The translations under genes and the position numbers were made by a program. Of a DNA stretch of 9,323 nucleotides, positions 1-7,385 are shown piece after piece. The notes under the pieces were generated by a model. The model was not told the origin of the DNA. It searched no databases and was given only the letters and a program-made list of their open reading frames with translations. The stretch's first letter is position 1; each line of letters opens with the position of its first letter. The stretch comes from Acidobacteriota bacterium (GTDB taxonomy: Bacteria > Acidobacteriota > Terriglobia > Bryobacterales > Bryobacteraceae): assembly GCA_947505565.1 (NCBI GenBank), contig CANNLB010000038.1:1-9323 (forward strand), written 5' to 3'.

Positions 1-1
1 C

Positions 2-1897
2 TTCGATCCCGCCATCGCCACCCCCGTGGCGATGGTCGCCGCCATCATCGACAACGGCTACGAAGCCGTCGTCCGAGAAGAGGCCGACCAAGTCCGCCCC
101 GCCGCCATCAGCATCGCCATCGGTCTTGTCATGATGGCCGTCATGCCCTTCGTTGGCCACGCCAACCTGACCTGGAACTGGGTCCAACTCGTCCTCACCG
201 TCTACGTCATGGCAGGCCCCGGCCGCCAATACTACGTCAAAGCATTTAGCGGCCTTCGCCACGGCAACACCGACATGAGCACGCTGATCACCCTGGGCAC
301 CGGCGCGGCCTTCACGTACTCCTTGGCCGCCCTCGCCGGCCTCGTCCACGAAGTCTACTTCGAAGCGGTCGTCTTCATCCTCGGCCTCGTCCTCGCCGGC
401 CGCGCCATGGAATCCCGCGCCCGCCATCAAACCGCCGAAGCCATCCGCGCACTCGCCCAACTCTCCCCCGCCACCGCCTGGCTCCGTCGCGACGACGCTT
501 GGGTCGCCGTCTCCATCGACACCGTCGCCCTCGGCGACCGCCTCCTCGTCAAACCCTCCGAGCGAATCCCCGTCGATGGCACGCTCGAATCCGGCTCTTC
601 CGCCGTCGATGAATCCATGCTCACCGGCGAACCCCTCGCCGTCGCCAAGGTCATCGGCGCTCACGTCTCCGCCGGTACTCTCAACGGCGCCGGTTCGTTT
701 GAGATGCGGGCAACCGCCGTTGGAGCAGGCACCATGCTCGGCCAAATCGTCCGCATGACCCGCGAAGCGCAATCCTCGAAAGCGCCGCTCCAGCGTCTCG
801 CCGACCGCATTAGCGCGATCTTCGTCCCCGTCGTCGTTTCGCTCTCGATCCTGACGTTTGCCGTATGGCTGTTCCAGGGCAGGGAAGTCGCCTTTGCCCT
901 GCAATCCGCCGTCGCCGTGCTCATCATCGCCTGCCCCTGTGCGATGGGCCTGGCCGTGCCTGCGGCGGCCATGGTGGCCGCCGGGCGTGCTGCGGGTCTT
1001 GGAGTGCTCTTCAAGGGCGGCGAAGCCATGGAGCGCCTTGCCCGCGTCGATGTCGCCGTCCTCGATAAGACCGGCACCCTCACCGAAGGCCGCCCCGTCG
1101 TCACCCGCTTCGAAGGCGATCGGCGATGGCTTCGTTCCGTAGCCGCCGTCGAGCAGGCCTCCGAACACCCCCTCGCCCAAGCCATCGTCGCCTACGCCCC
1201 CGCTCCCCTCCCTGCCGTTTCCAACTTCCTCGCCACCCCCGGTCAAGGTGCCGAAGGCGTGGTCGATGGCCATCACATCAAAGTCGGCCGCGGCACCTGG
1301 CTCAACGTCCCCACCGACTTCCCCATCGCCGCCACCGTCGACGGAAAATATGCACTCGCCCTCGACGTCGACGACACCGTCAAGCCCACTTCCGCCGCTG
1401 GCGTCCAGCGCCTCGCCCTCCGAACCATCATGCTCACCGGCGACCGCTCCGCCGCCGCCCAACGCATCGCCGCCGCCGTCGGCATCACGGAGGTCCATGC
1501 CGGCCTGCTCCCAGTTGAAAAGCTCGCCTTCATTGCCGCGTTGCAGAAGGAAGGCCGCGTCGTCGCCATGATCGGCGATGGCGTTAACGACGCGCCAGCC
1601 CTCGCCCAAGCCGACGTCGGCCTCGCCATGGCCACCGGATCCGACATCGCCGCCGAAACCGCCGCCGTCACCCTCCTCCGCCCCGACCTCCTCGCCGCCG
1701 CTGACGCCTTCGCCATTGCCCGCGTCACCGTCCGCGTCATGCGGCAAAACCTGTTCTGGGCCTTCGTCTATAACGCCATCGGTATTCCGCTGGCCGCCTT
1801 CGGCCAACTCAACCCCATCCTCGCCAGCGCCGCCATGGCCCTCAGTTCGGTCAGCGTCCTGGCCAATAGCCTCCGCCTCCGGTCCACCAAGCTATGA
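2..1897 (+). CDS. copA: Cu(I)-exporting P1B-type ATPase CopA (5' partial)
   Basis: ATP-driven export of Cu(I) from the cytoplasm across the inner membrane. The frame is open from base 2 (631 residues to the stop). It begins in the last part of an N-terminal heavy-metal-binding (HMA) domain, whose tail includes NGYEAVV, so the true start lies outside the window and the GTG at 26 is only an internal valine. All eight expected membrane helices can be seen. Motifs: TGE actuator loop at 623-631; CPC metal-site motif in the sixth helix at 932-940 (context [10 protein letters not shown]); phosphorylation motif DKTGTLT at 1064-1084; SEHP nucleotide-binding motif at 1160-1171; GDGVNDAP hinge at 1574-1597. 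The last two helices carry the Tyr-Asn pair (1769-1774) and Met-Ala-Leu-Ser-Ser (1835-1849), the established Cu(I) signature of the P1B-1 subgroup, which argues against Zn/Cd or Co transport. The stop overlaps the csoR start (ATGA), so the genes are probably translationally coupled and copper-regulated together. Confidence 0.95.
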   Translation, partial: FDPAIATPVAMVAAIIDNGYEAVVREEADQVRPAAISIAIGLVMMAVMPFVGHANLTWNWVQLVLTVYVMAGPGRQYYVKAFSGLRHGNTDMSTLITLGTGAAFTYSLAALAGLVHEVYFEAVVFILGLVLAGRAMESRARHQTAEAIRALAQLSPATAWLRRDDAWVAVSIDTVALGDRLLVKPSERIPVDGTLESGSSAVDESMLTGEPLAVAKVIGAHVSAGTLNGAGSFEMRATAVGAGTMLGQIVRMTREAQSSKAPLQRLADRISAIFVPVVVSLSILTFAVWLFQGREVAFALQSAVAVLIIACPCAMGLAVPAAAMVAAGRAAGLGVLFKGGEAMERLARVDVAVLDKTGTLTEGRPVVTRFEGDRRWLRSVAAVEQASEHPLAQAIVAYAPAPLPAVSNFLATPGQGAEGVVDGHHIKVGRGTWLNVPTDFPIAATVDGKYALALDVDDTVKPTSAAGVQRLALRTIMLTGDRSAAAQRIAAAVGITEVHAGLLPVEKLAFIAALQKEGRVVAMIGDGVNDAPALAQADVGLAMATGSDIAAETAAVTLLRPDLLAAADAFAIARVTVRVMRQNLFWAFVYNAIGIPLAAFGQLNPILASAAMALSSVSVLANSLRLRSTKL

Positions 1898-2160
1898 CCA
1901 AAGAAAAGAACCTCCAACGCCTCAAACGGATCGAAGGCCAAGTCCGCGGCCTGCATAAAATGGTCGAAGAAGATCGCTACTGTGCCGAAGTTCTCGTTCA
2001 AGTCTCCAGCGTGCAGCAGGCCCTCCGCAGCCTCGGCAAACAGGTCATGCAGGGCCACCTGGAACACTGCGTCACGACGGCCTTCTCCAGCGGAAACCCG
2101 AAGAAGGTGGCCGCCATGCAAAAGGAGCTTCTAGAGTTAATGTATAAATACTCCCAATGA
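1894..2160 (+). CDS. csoR: CsoR-family copper-sensing transcriptional repressor
   Basis: An 88-aa, all-helical, DNA-binding metalloregulator of the CsoR/RcnR (DUF156) family. Members bind operator DNA when metal-free and release it on Cu(I) binding. The family hallmark [12 protein letters not shown] lies at residues 9-20. The Cu(I) ligands are all present: Cys30 (codon at 1981), His55 (2056) and Cys59 (2068), with the C-x24-H-x3-C spacing of characterised CsoR proteins. Tyr29 precedes the first Cys as in the second-shell network, and Glu78 is the probable second-shell Glu, offset by three residues. These residues favour Cu(I) over the Ni/Co (RcnR), formaldehyde (FrmR) or persulfide (CstR) branches. 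Its ATG overlaps the copA stop, and its own TGA overlaps the ATG of the following pseudogene. It most likely represses this operon, but the operator would lie upstream of copA, outside the window. Confidence 0.94.
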   Translation: MTKEKNLQRLKRIEGQVRGLHKMVEEDRYCAEVLVQVSSVQQALRSLGKQVMQGHLEHCVTTAFSSGNPKKVAAMQKELLELMYKYSQ

Positions 2161-2313
2161 AATTCCCCCTTGCCGTTGGCGTCAATCCTCTTCTCGCTCA
2201 GTAGGATCTCTCCGTCGCCTGGGTCCGGACCAGCGTCGGATACGCCGCTGTCACCCAGCAGGCCTACCGCGGTTGAAACAGCCCTCGCCGATCCCCAATC
2301 GACAGCCGCCCTC

Positions 2314-2322
2314 GAACAGCCC
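2314..2322. repeat. Left copy of 9-bp target-site duplication
   Basis: The sequence GAACAGCCC directly abuts the left end of the insertion element and recurs exactly at its right end. It encodes Glu-Gln-Pro of the phosphatase (ALEQP). Confidence 0.82.
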
Positions 2323-2592
2323 TTCGGCGCTCGAGAAAAAGTGACCAGCCCTGCTCGCCAGAACTTACCACCAACCGGCCCCGACTGTGCTGCCTCTCCG
2401 ACGAGCATAAGCTTGTGGCGCTAGGTCTGGCCACGCGGGCAAAACGTCGGTGCCTAAACCTATGCAACTATATACGCGCCTGCGGCACGAATGATGAAGG
2501 TCCCGCCCGTCGGCATGGCACGCGGCATGATCAGCTTGTGATCTGGTCAAGTTTATTGGAGCAGAGGTGGTCAATTTCAGGGGGGCGCCGAG
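2323..2592. mobile_element. ~270-bp non-autonomous insertion element (MITE-like)
   Basis: The segment interrupts the phosphatase pseudogene. Its two ends are imperfect inverted repeats: 2323-2356 against the reverse complement of 2559-2592 match at 24 of 34 positions without gaps, including TCGGCGC near the tip, TGACCA further in and CTGCTC. A weaker inner match (AACTT then ACCA) follows in both ends about 23-24 bp further inside. The right end shows this as two spaced copies of TGGTCAA (2544 and 2568). Such repeated motifs near each end are known from IS21-family elements, so a deletion derivative of an IS21-like element is one possibility, but I see no istA/istB remnant in the ~170-bp core and the tips are not TG...CA. 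It carries no plausible gene and would need a transposase supplied in trans. It is flanked by 9-bp direct repeats. Confidence 0.8.
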
Positions 2593-2601
2593 GAACAGCC
2601 C
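2593..2601. repeat. Right copy of 9-bp target-site duplication
   Basis: Second exact copy of GAACAGCCC. Deleting the element plus one copy (279 bp, a multiple of three) restores an uninterrupted phosphatase-like reading ALEQP-QGFAELP just before the nucleophile motif. This is strong support that it marks an insertion and is not a chance repeat. Confidence 0.82.
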
Positions 2602-3091
2602 CAAGGCTTCGCTGAACTCCCCCGGCCGTCATCCTCGACCTCGACGAAACAGTCCTCGACAACAGCGAGCACCAGCCTCACTCGCCGCCCCTCGCATCGC
2701 CTTTGGCAACGACAAGTCTCAAGCCCGGGTCGCCCAAGCCAAGGCTGGCCCGATCCCCGGCGTCGCGCTTGTCTACATCACCAATCGCACCTGCAAGGCC
2801 AATGGTGCAAACGGTCCCACCGTCCGCAACCTTCGCCGCCTCGGCGTCCCGTGCGTCCCCTCGCGCCTACTTTGCCACGGAGGCAGCAGCAGCGACAAAT
2901 CCGCCCGCCACCGCTGCTGCCTACCGCGTCCTACTACTCATCGGCGACGACTTCCAGGACCTCGTCAGCTTTCCCACCAACCAGAACTCGATCGCCGGCC
3001 GCCGTGAGATCCTCGGCCCGAATCAGCCCTTCTTCGGCGACCGCTGGTTCCTCATCCCCAACCCCATGTGCGGCTCCTGGGAGTGCGTCCT

Positions 3092-4684
3092 TCAGCGCTG
3101 ACGAACAATCGCTCCCGGCCGCGCATTCGTGTGCTCGCCGTCCTTCAACACGGCCACCCCGTTCACGAAAACGTGTTTGATCCCCGTCGAGTAAGCATGC
3201 GGCTTCTCGTAGGTCGAATGGTCGATTACCGTCGCCGGATCGAACACCGTCACATCGGCCACCATACCAGGCCGCAACAACCCCCGATCATAGATCCGAA
3301 CTTTACTCGCATTGGCCGACGTCATCTTCCGAATCGCTTCTTCCGTCGTGATCACTTTCTCATCCCGTACGTATCGCCCCAGCACCCGCGGAAACGTGCC
3401 GTAGTAGCGCGGATGCGGATGCTCGGCCGACAGCAGCCCCGTTGTCGCCACCGCCCGCCCGTCCGACCCGATCGAAACAAACGGCTGGTTCATCGCGTAG
3501 CGCATGTCCTCTTCGCTGTGATGGAAAAACACGGTCGGCACAGAGCCTCCGTTGTCGACGAGCACCTGGAACAACGCGTCCACCGGCGATTTCTTCAGCG
3601 CCGCGATGATCTGGTTCATCCGCTGTCCTTCATACTTCTTGTAGGCCGGGTTTGAAAACGAAGAGACCTGCATGCCCTCCCAATTCCCGACCGCCGTGTA
3701 GTGGTTGTACCAATTGGTCCCCGGAATGCCGTTCAGCACTTCGCTCGTCAACCGGTCCCTCAGCTTCGGATCCTGAATCCGTTCGAGCAGCGCGTTCACC
3801 CCGCCTTCATGCGCCCACGGCGGAATAATGCTCGACAGGTTATTCTGCCCTGCCCGATACGGGTACACGTGTGCCTCCACTTCCTGCCCCTCGGCCCGCG
3901 CCTTCGCAATCGTCGCCATCACTTCGGGCATCCGGCCCCACAGCTTGTTGTCGGCCAGTTTCACGTGGATGATGTCCACCGGCACGCCTGCCCGTTTACC
4001 AATCGCAATCGCCTCGGCGATCGACTCGAATACCCCGATCCCTTCGGTCCGCATATGGGTCGAATAGATGCCGCCGAACAGCTTCGCTTCTTCGCACATC
4101 GCGACCAGGGTATCCGTATCGATCCACGATCCCGGCGGCCCGGAAAGCGAACTCGATACCCCCAGCGCCCCGTCCTCCATCGCCTGCTTGACGAGCGCTC
4201 GCATCTTCGTCAACTCCGCTGCCGTCGGTGGTCCCGCCTTCGGTCCGCGCACCTGCGTCCATACCTGGCTCGACCCGACGTAGCTCCCCACGTTCGGCGA
4301 AATCCCGGTCTTCAGCAGCCGTTCCCAGTAGTTCGTAAACCGTGGGAAATCGCGAGACGGTGCCGCGGATGGGCCTTCGCCGAAGATCATTGTCGTCACG
4401 CCTTGCCGTATGAAAGACTGCGCGTTCCCATCGGCCAGCAACGAGGTATCAGAGTGGTTATGAATGTCGATGAACCCGGGCGCGACGATCATGCCTTTAG
4501 CGTCAATCGTCGCCTTCGCCGTTCCCGACAATTTCCCGATCGCGGCGATCTTTCCGCCGCTGATGGCGACATCAGCCAGAAGAGTCGGGTTCCCCGTACC
4601 ATCGGCCACCCGGCCGTTCTTGATCAAGACATCATACTGCTGGCCAAAAGCCAGCGCGGCGACAAACCAAACAAACAGGCGCAT
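3092..4684 (-). CDS. Secreted N-acyl-D-amino-acid deacylase-like amidohydrolase
   Basis: A 530-aa metal-dependent hydrolase of the D-aminoacylase/N-acyl-D-amino-acid deacylase branch of the amidohydrolase superfamily. Members hydrolyse N-acyl-D-amino acids; the exact substrate cannot be read from sequence. I chose the ATG at 4684-4682 because it opens a signal peptide (MRLFVWFVAALAFG, possible A-L-A cleavage site), although the frame extends 40 codons upstream without protein-like content. No good Shine-Dalgarno is visible. Then come the small beta domain (YDVLIKNGRVADGTG, 17-31), metal motif HNH (His75, His77), GALGVSSSL (172-180), STHMR with His210, DIIHVK with His240, and the catalytic Asp408 in GSDGRA. 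The His210-His240 distance of 30 equals the His220-His250 distance of the characterised D-aminoacylase. The C-terminal RPGMVADVTVFDP (471-483) is typical. The metal-bridging Cys seen in D-aminoacylase appears to be replaced by Glu103 (FGEGPS). Likely periplasmic, perhaps acting on peptidoglycan or D-amino-acid-derived material. Confidence 0.9.
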   Translation of the reverse strand: MRLFVWFVAALAFGQQYDVLIKNGRVADGTGNPTLLADVAISGGKIAAIGKLSGTAKATIDAKGMIVAPGFIDIHNHSDTSLLADGNAQSFIRQGVTTMIFGEGPSAAPSRDFPRFTNYWERLLKTGISPNVGSYVGSSQVWTQVRGPKAGPPTAAELTKMRALVKQAMEDGALGVSSSLSGPPGSWIDTDTLVAMCEEAKLFGGIYSTHMRTEGIGVFESIAEAIAIGKRAGVPVDIIHVKLADNKLWGRMPEVMATIAKARAEGQEVEAHVYPYRAGQNNLSSIIPPWAHEGGVNALLERIQDPKLRDRLTSEVLNGIPGTNWYNHYTAVGNWEGMQVSSFSNPAYKKYEGQRMNQIIAALKKSPVDALFQVLVDNGGSVPTVFFHHSEEDMRYAMNQPFVSIGSDGRAVATTGLLSAEHPHPRYYGTFPRVLGRYVRDEKVITTEEAIRKMTSANASKVRIYDRGLLRPGMVADVTVFDPATVIDHSTYEKPHAYSTGIKHVFVNGVAVLKDGEHTNARPGAIVRQR

Positions 4685-4800
4685 ACTTAGCAGTCTATCG
4701 CTGATTGGCTGCCTCCCGCGGCCGGATCGGTCCGTAAATTTGCTCCGCCCTCCGGCGACGATCCCCGCGCCGCGCGGCCCGAGCGGAGAACTGGGTCGAC

Positions 4801-5691
4801 TCAAGTGGAGACTTGAAAGTCGAACTGCTTATACGTGAGAGTATTTCCCGTCAAGAACGGTACGTCGGTGTACCAAAGGTTGCCGTAGATCTGCGTGCGC
4901 TGAAAGTTTAGATGATCGTACTTCAGTTTCACCGCGTGGAGTGATCGGTCGTGCGCCGCAAACAACAGAATACTATTATTTGCCGACGTAACTGTTTCCG
5001 TCGTGCACCACTCCCACGGAACCCAGAATCTCTCAAACTCAGGATTGCTCTCCCAGAAGCTATAGAGAAACTCTTTTGTATGTTTGAACCGTAATAGGTG
5101 AGTATGAATCGAAAGCTCATCCGCCACGGCATGGGTATTAATGTTGAGCAAGTAAGTCAGGCATTTTGATCGGATGTCTGGATGCGGACTGATTTCGTAG
5201 CCCGTCAGGTATTTCTGAATCGCGGTCTCGATTCGTGTGGGTCGCACGACATCAAACTTCGCAGCAAGTACGCACTGAAATCTCTCGCCATTCAAAAAGG
5301 CTACCAATCGTTCGAGCAGTGGCTCGCGAATTTTCCGTAGACGCATCGCCAACCCAAAGCCTTCCACCACTCCATTACCAACCGGCCATTCCCCCGCGTT
5401 AATGCAGCGCAGGTAGTCGACGACGTCGGTTGTGCATCCGGGGAATGGCTCGACCGAGTAACCAGCCGCGTCCAGCCCTTCCAGTAACTCCTCGTGGGTC
5501 GTCGCCGCGGGTAGGCGGATTTGCTCGCTGCCGGTTATCAGCGCCAAATGGTTCGGCGACAGGAAATCCGCGAGCAGCAAGTGGCGAAAGGGTTCCATTG
5601 AAAACGAAGCGGATTCAATTCGCTTCACCAGATATTCAAATTCCCCGTCAGCGGCGTTGTACCGCTCCACGACATTCGTTAGTTGAGACAT
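4801..5691 (-). CDS. Putative 2-oxoglutarate/Fe(II)-dependent oxygenase
   Basis: A 296-aa protein resembling the prolyl-4-hydroxylase-type 2OG-Fe(II) oxygenases (double-stranded beta-helix fold). The N-terminal region has MEPFRHLLLADFLSPNH (32-48), like the lead-in of that family. The likely iron triad is His170 and Asp172 (SPHPD, in the setting YLTGYEISPHPD) plus a distal His252 (RSLHAVK). Arg265 (NFQRTQIYGNLWY) is placed to bind the 2OG carboxylate. Strand-like TYLLNIN follows the HxD motif as expected. Start: the frame extends to 5799, but the ATG at 5691-5689 is preceded by a GGGGGAG purine run three bases away, and the 36 residues above it look non-coding. Base composition differs from its neighbours: hand counts give G+C 27/60 (4801-4860), 33/60 (4981-5040) and 24/60 (5041-5100), against 44/60 in copA (481-540). 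This is consistent with acquisition by transfer. Cytoplasmic, no signal peptide; the substrate is unknown and the neighbours do not reveal it. Confidence 0.66.
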   Translation of the reverse strand: MSQLTNVVERYNAADGEFEYLVKRIESASFSMEPFRHLLLADFLSPNHLALITGSEQIRLPAATTHEELLEGLDAAGYSVEPFPGCTTDVVDYLRCINAGEWPVGNGVVEGFGLAMRLRKIREPLLERLVAFLNGERFQCVLAAKFDVVRPTRIETAIQKYLTGYEISPHPDIRSKCLTYLLNINTHAVADELSIHTHLLRFKHTKEFLYSFWESNPEFERFWVPWEWCTTETVTSANNSILLFAAHDRSLHAVKLKYDHLNFQRTQIYGNLWYTDVPFLTGNTLTYKQFDFQVST

Positions 5692-5742
5692 CTGCTCCCC
5701 CGATCCAATCCGCGCATCCAGAAACTTCGGTAGTCTGCCCAT

Positions 5743-5776
5743 CCGGACCGGACGCCATCCGGGGCAATCGGTCCGG
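5743..5776. repeat. Perfect 8-bp inverted repeat between the isomerase and oxygenase genes
   Basis: CCGGACCG (5743-5750) and CGGTCCGG (5769-5776) are exact reverse complements separated by 18 bases. RNA from this region could form a GC-rich hairpin just downstream of the isomerase gene on the - strand. No U-tract follows the stem on that strand, so it is not a canonical intrinsic terminator. It might mark the end of the upstream operon, stabilise its 3' end, or be a regulatory palindrome for the oxygenase gene. The rest of the 132-bp gap (5692-5823) shows nothing else that I can name. Confidence 0.4.
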
Positions 5777-5823
5777 TGCCGTGGCCAAGGCCATGACACC
5801 AGACCCCTGATTCATATCAGTTC

Positions 5824-6303
5824 CTACGCAACGTCGATCGTCAGCGAAGTAATCGTATCCCCGCCCTTAATCGCGTCCACCACGTCCAGCCCGGCCGTGA
5901 CCTTGCCGAACACCGTGTGCTTCCCGTTCAGCCAAGAGCAGGGCACATGCGTGATGAAAAACTGGCTGCCGTTCGTCCCCGGACCCGCGTTTGCCATTGA
6001 AATCACGCCCCGCTCATGCGAGTTTGGATTCCCCGCAAACTCGTCGCCGAACTTGTAACCCGGACCGCCCCGGCCCGAGCCCTCCGGGCAGCCGCCCTGC
6101 ACCATGAAGTCCGGGATCACCCGATGAAACGTCAAACCGTCATAATATTTGTCCTGCGCCAGGAATACAAAATTGTTCACCGTCTTCGGCGCGCTTTTGG
6201 CGTCAAGCGCCAATACGATCGTGCCCCGGGACGTGTTGAACGTCGCCGTGTAGCTCTTGGTCGGGTCAATGACCATCTCTGGATATGCTGCGTATTGCTT
6301 CAT
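5824..6303 (-). CDS. Cyclophilin-type peptidyl-prolyl cis-trans isomerase
   Basis: A 159-aa single-domain cyclophilin that catalyses cis-trans isomerisation of Xaa-Pro bonds and assists protein folding. Compared with human cyclophilin A, the active-site set is present: Arg61 in FHRVIPDFMVQGG, Phe66, Met67 and Gln69; Gln114-Phe115-Phe116 in GSQFFITH; Trp124 in CSWLNGKH; and His129. The family signature around 57-73 is intact. There is no signal peptide, so the protein is probably cytoplasmic; length is normal for bacterial cytoplasmic forms. The short N-terminal extension (MKQYAAYPEMVIDPTKSY) resembles that of many acidobacterial and other soil-bacterial homologues (recollection, not checked). 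Its ATG overlaps the manC stop as ATGA, implying translational coupling; the pairing with sugar-nucleotide synthesis probably reflects co-expression and not a shared reaction. Confidence 0.95.
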   Translation of the reverse strand: MKQYAAYPEMVIDPTKSYTATFNTSRGTIVLALDAKSAPKTVNNFVFLAQDKYYDGLTFHRVIPDFMVQGGCPEGSGRGGPGYKFGDEFAGNPNSHERGVISMANAGPGTNGSQFFITHVPCSWLNGKHTVFGKVTAGLDVVDAIKGGDTITSLTIDVA

Positions 6304-7382
6304 AGAAGTTCTTCTCGTTTCATTTTTTCGAGCGCCTTAACGATATCGCTCACCTGCTGCGAACGGTTCCGATCCGCGATCAGAAGCGCGTCCGGCGTTT
6401 CGACGATCACCAGGTTTTCTACCCCCAGTAGCGCCACTAGCTTCCCCGGAACGTCCACATAGTTCCCGGTCGCCAACTCCGCAATCACCTCGCCCCGCGA
6501 CACGTTCGAATAAATCCCGCGCGCCCCCAACTCATACACTGCGTTCCAAGTCCCCACGTCGTTCCAACCAAACTCATCCGCCGGGATGCCCACGATGTTC
6601 GTCGCTTTCTCCAGCACCGCGTAGTCAATCGAAATGCTCTCGCACTCCAAAAATTTAGTTGCCAACGCCGACTTGAATTTCGCACTGCCAAACGCCGGCA
6701 GGCTCTCCAGCGTCGACGCCGTGTGCGGCAAATGCTCCCGCAACGATCCCAAAACCACATCGGCCCGCCAGAAGAACATACCCGCGTTCCAGTAGAAATT
6801 CCCTGCCGCGACGTACTCTTTAGCCGTCTCCAAATCGGGCTTCTCGCGGAAACTCCGCACCGGCACCGGCACCATCTCGCCCGCCGTCACCCCGGGCGGA
6901 AACTCAATGTAGCCATACCCTGTCTCAGCCCACCGCGGCTGCACGCCCAAAACGGCGATCTTGCCCTCGGCCGCTGCCTTGAACGCTGGCTTTACGAGCC
7001 GAACGTACCGCGAATTCTTCTCGATCACGTGGTCGGCCGGGAATACCCCCATCACCGCATCCGGATCCTGCCGATGCAATATCTGCGCGATCAAGCCAAT
7101 CGCAGGAGCCGTGTTTCGCTGCGCCGGTTCCGCAATGATTTGCTTCTTCGGCACCTCCGGCAGTTGCTTGGCAATCGTGTCCCGCAGATGGTCATTCGTG
7201 ATGATCCAAATCCGCTCCGGCGGCAGCACCGCTCGCAGACGATCCACCGTCTGCTGAATCAGCGTTCGCTCCCCAAAGAAACTCAATACTTGCTTGGCCG
7301 ATTTCTTGCGGCTCTTGGGCCAGAACCGCGTCCCGCGGCCCCCGGCCAGAATCAATCCGTAATAGTGGTCAGTCTTCGCCAT
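6300..7382 (-). CDS. manC: Mannose-1-phosphate guanylyltransferase
   Basis: Converts mannose-1-phosphate and GTP to GDP-mannose and pyrophosphate, the activated sugar for exopolysaccharide, O-antigen or glycoprotein mannosylation and precursor of GDP-fucose. The 360-aa protein is the short form with the nucleotidyltransferase domain only; it lacks the C-terminal phosphomannose isomerase cupin of bifunctional ManC/AlgA enzymes (about 470-480 aa). Visible motifs: the pyrophosphorylase signature LAGGRGTRFWP at 12-22 with KQVL at 30-33; EPAQRNTAPAI at 85-95; FPADH at 114-118, with the metal-binding Asp; ETGYGYIE at 153-160; FREKP at 178-182; WNAGMFFW at 198-205; SIDYAVLEK at 251-259; GWNDVGTW at 272-279. 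The start ATG lies three bases after the stop of the broken signal peptidase, with no clear Shine-Dalgarno, so translation may depend on ribosomes or transcripts from upstream. The 3' end overlaps the isomerase gene. Confidence 0.95.
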   Translation of the reverse strand: MAKTDHYYGLILAGGRGTRFWPKSRKKSAKQVLSFFGERTLIQQTVDRLRAVLPPERIWIITNDHLRDTIAKQLPEVPKKQIIAEPAQRNTAPAIGLIAQILHRQDPDAVMGVFPADHVIEKNSRYVRLVKPAFKAAAEGKIAVLGVQPRWAETGYGYIEFPPGVTAGEMVPVPVRSFREKPDLETAKEYVAAGNFYWNAGMFFWRADVVLGSLREHLPHTASTLESLPAFGSAKFKSALATKFLECESISIDYAVLEKATNIVGIPADEFGWNDVGTWNAVYELGARGIYSNVSRGEVIAELATGNYVDVPGKLVALLGVENLVIVETPDALLIADRNRSQQVSDIVKALEKMKREELL

Positions 7383-7385
7383 GTG

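Larger units (their letters stand above)
2157..3101 (+). pseudogene. Decayed class C / lipoprotein e(P4)-type HAD acid phosphatase
   Basis: The intact family (HAD subfamily IIIB, usually 250-280 aa) comprises secreted or lipid-anchored nonspecific phosphatases/5'-nucleotidases. Here the homology is scattered over three frames. ATG 2157 opens a signal-like start ([15 protein letters not shown]), then an in-frame TAG at 2202-2204, then VAWVRTSVGYAAVTQQAYR. It shifts to another frame for ETALADPQSTAALEQP (to 2322). An insertion element follows (2323-2592). After it, QPQGFAELP, a one-base shift near 2621, then AVILDLDETVLDNS with the nucleophile motif DLDET at 2637-2651. It shifts again near 2667 for PIPGVALVYITNR (ITNR at 2777-2788) and TVRNLRRLGVP. 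It shifts back near 2912 for YRVLLLIGDDFQDL (GDDFQD at 2943-2960) and the terminal IPNPMCGSWE (3054-3083), with a TGA at 3099-3101. Without the element only about 222 codons remain, and part of the helix between PIPG and VALVYITNR is missing. One stop and at least four frame changes make function very unlikely. The ATGA overlap with csoR shows it was the operon's third gene. Confidence 0.88.

Noticed and set aside
1126..1518. Arg-rich 130-codon frame inside copA
   Set aside because: Overlaps the nucleotide-binding domain of copA in another frame; the Arg/His repeats come from GCC/CGC-rich codons of copA.
2567..3007. Apparent 146-aa gene, and the neighbouring 132-aa frame at 2703-3101
   Set aside because: Each contains only alternating pieces of the same acid phosphatase homology; they are fragments of one pseudogene and not separate genes.
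3701..4690. 329-codon open frame on the + strand
   Set aside because: It lies wholly antisense to the amidohydrolase, and its product is an Arg/His/Pro-rich string without motifs, as expected from the shadow frame of a high-GC gene.
4685..4804. Longer N-terminus (40 extra residues) for the amidohydrolase
   Set aside because: The extra residues (MSRPSSPLGPRGAG...) look like translated intergenic DNA and would bury an obvious signal peptide that begins at the ATG at 4684.
5692..5799. Longer N-terminus (36 extra residues) for the putative oxygenase
   Set aside because: The Shine-Dalgarno-like purine run precedes the internal ATG at 5691, and the extension runs through the inverted repeat at 5743-5776.
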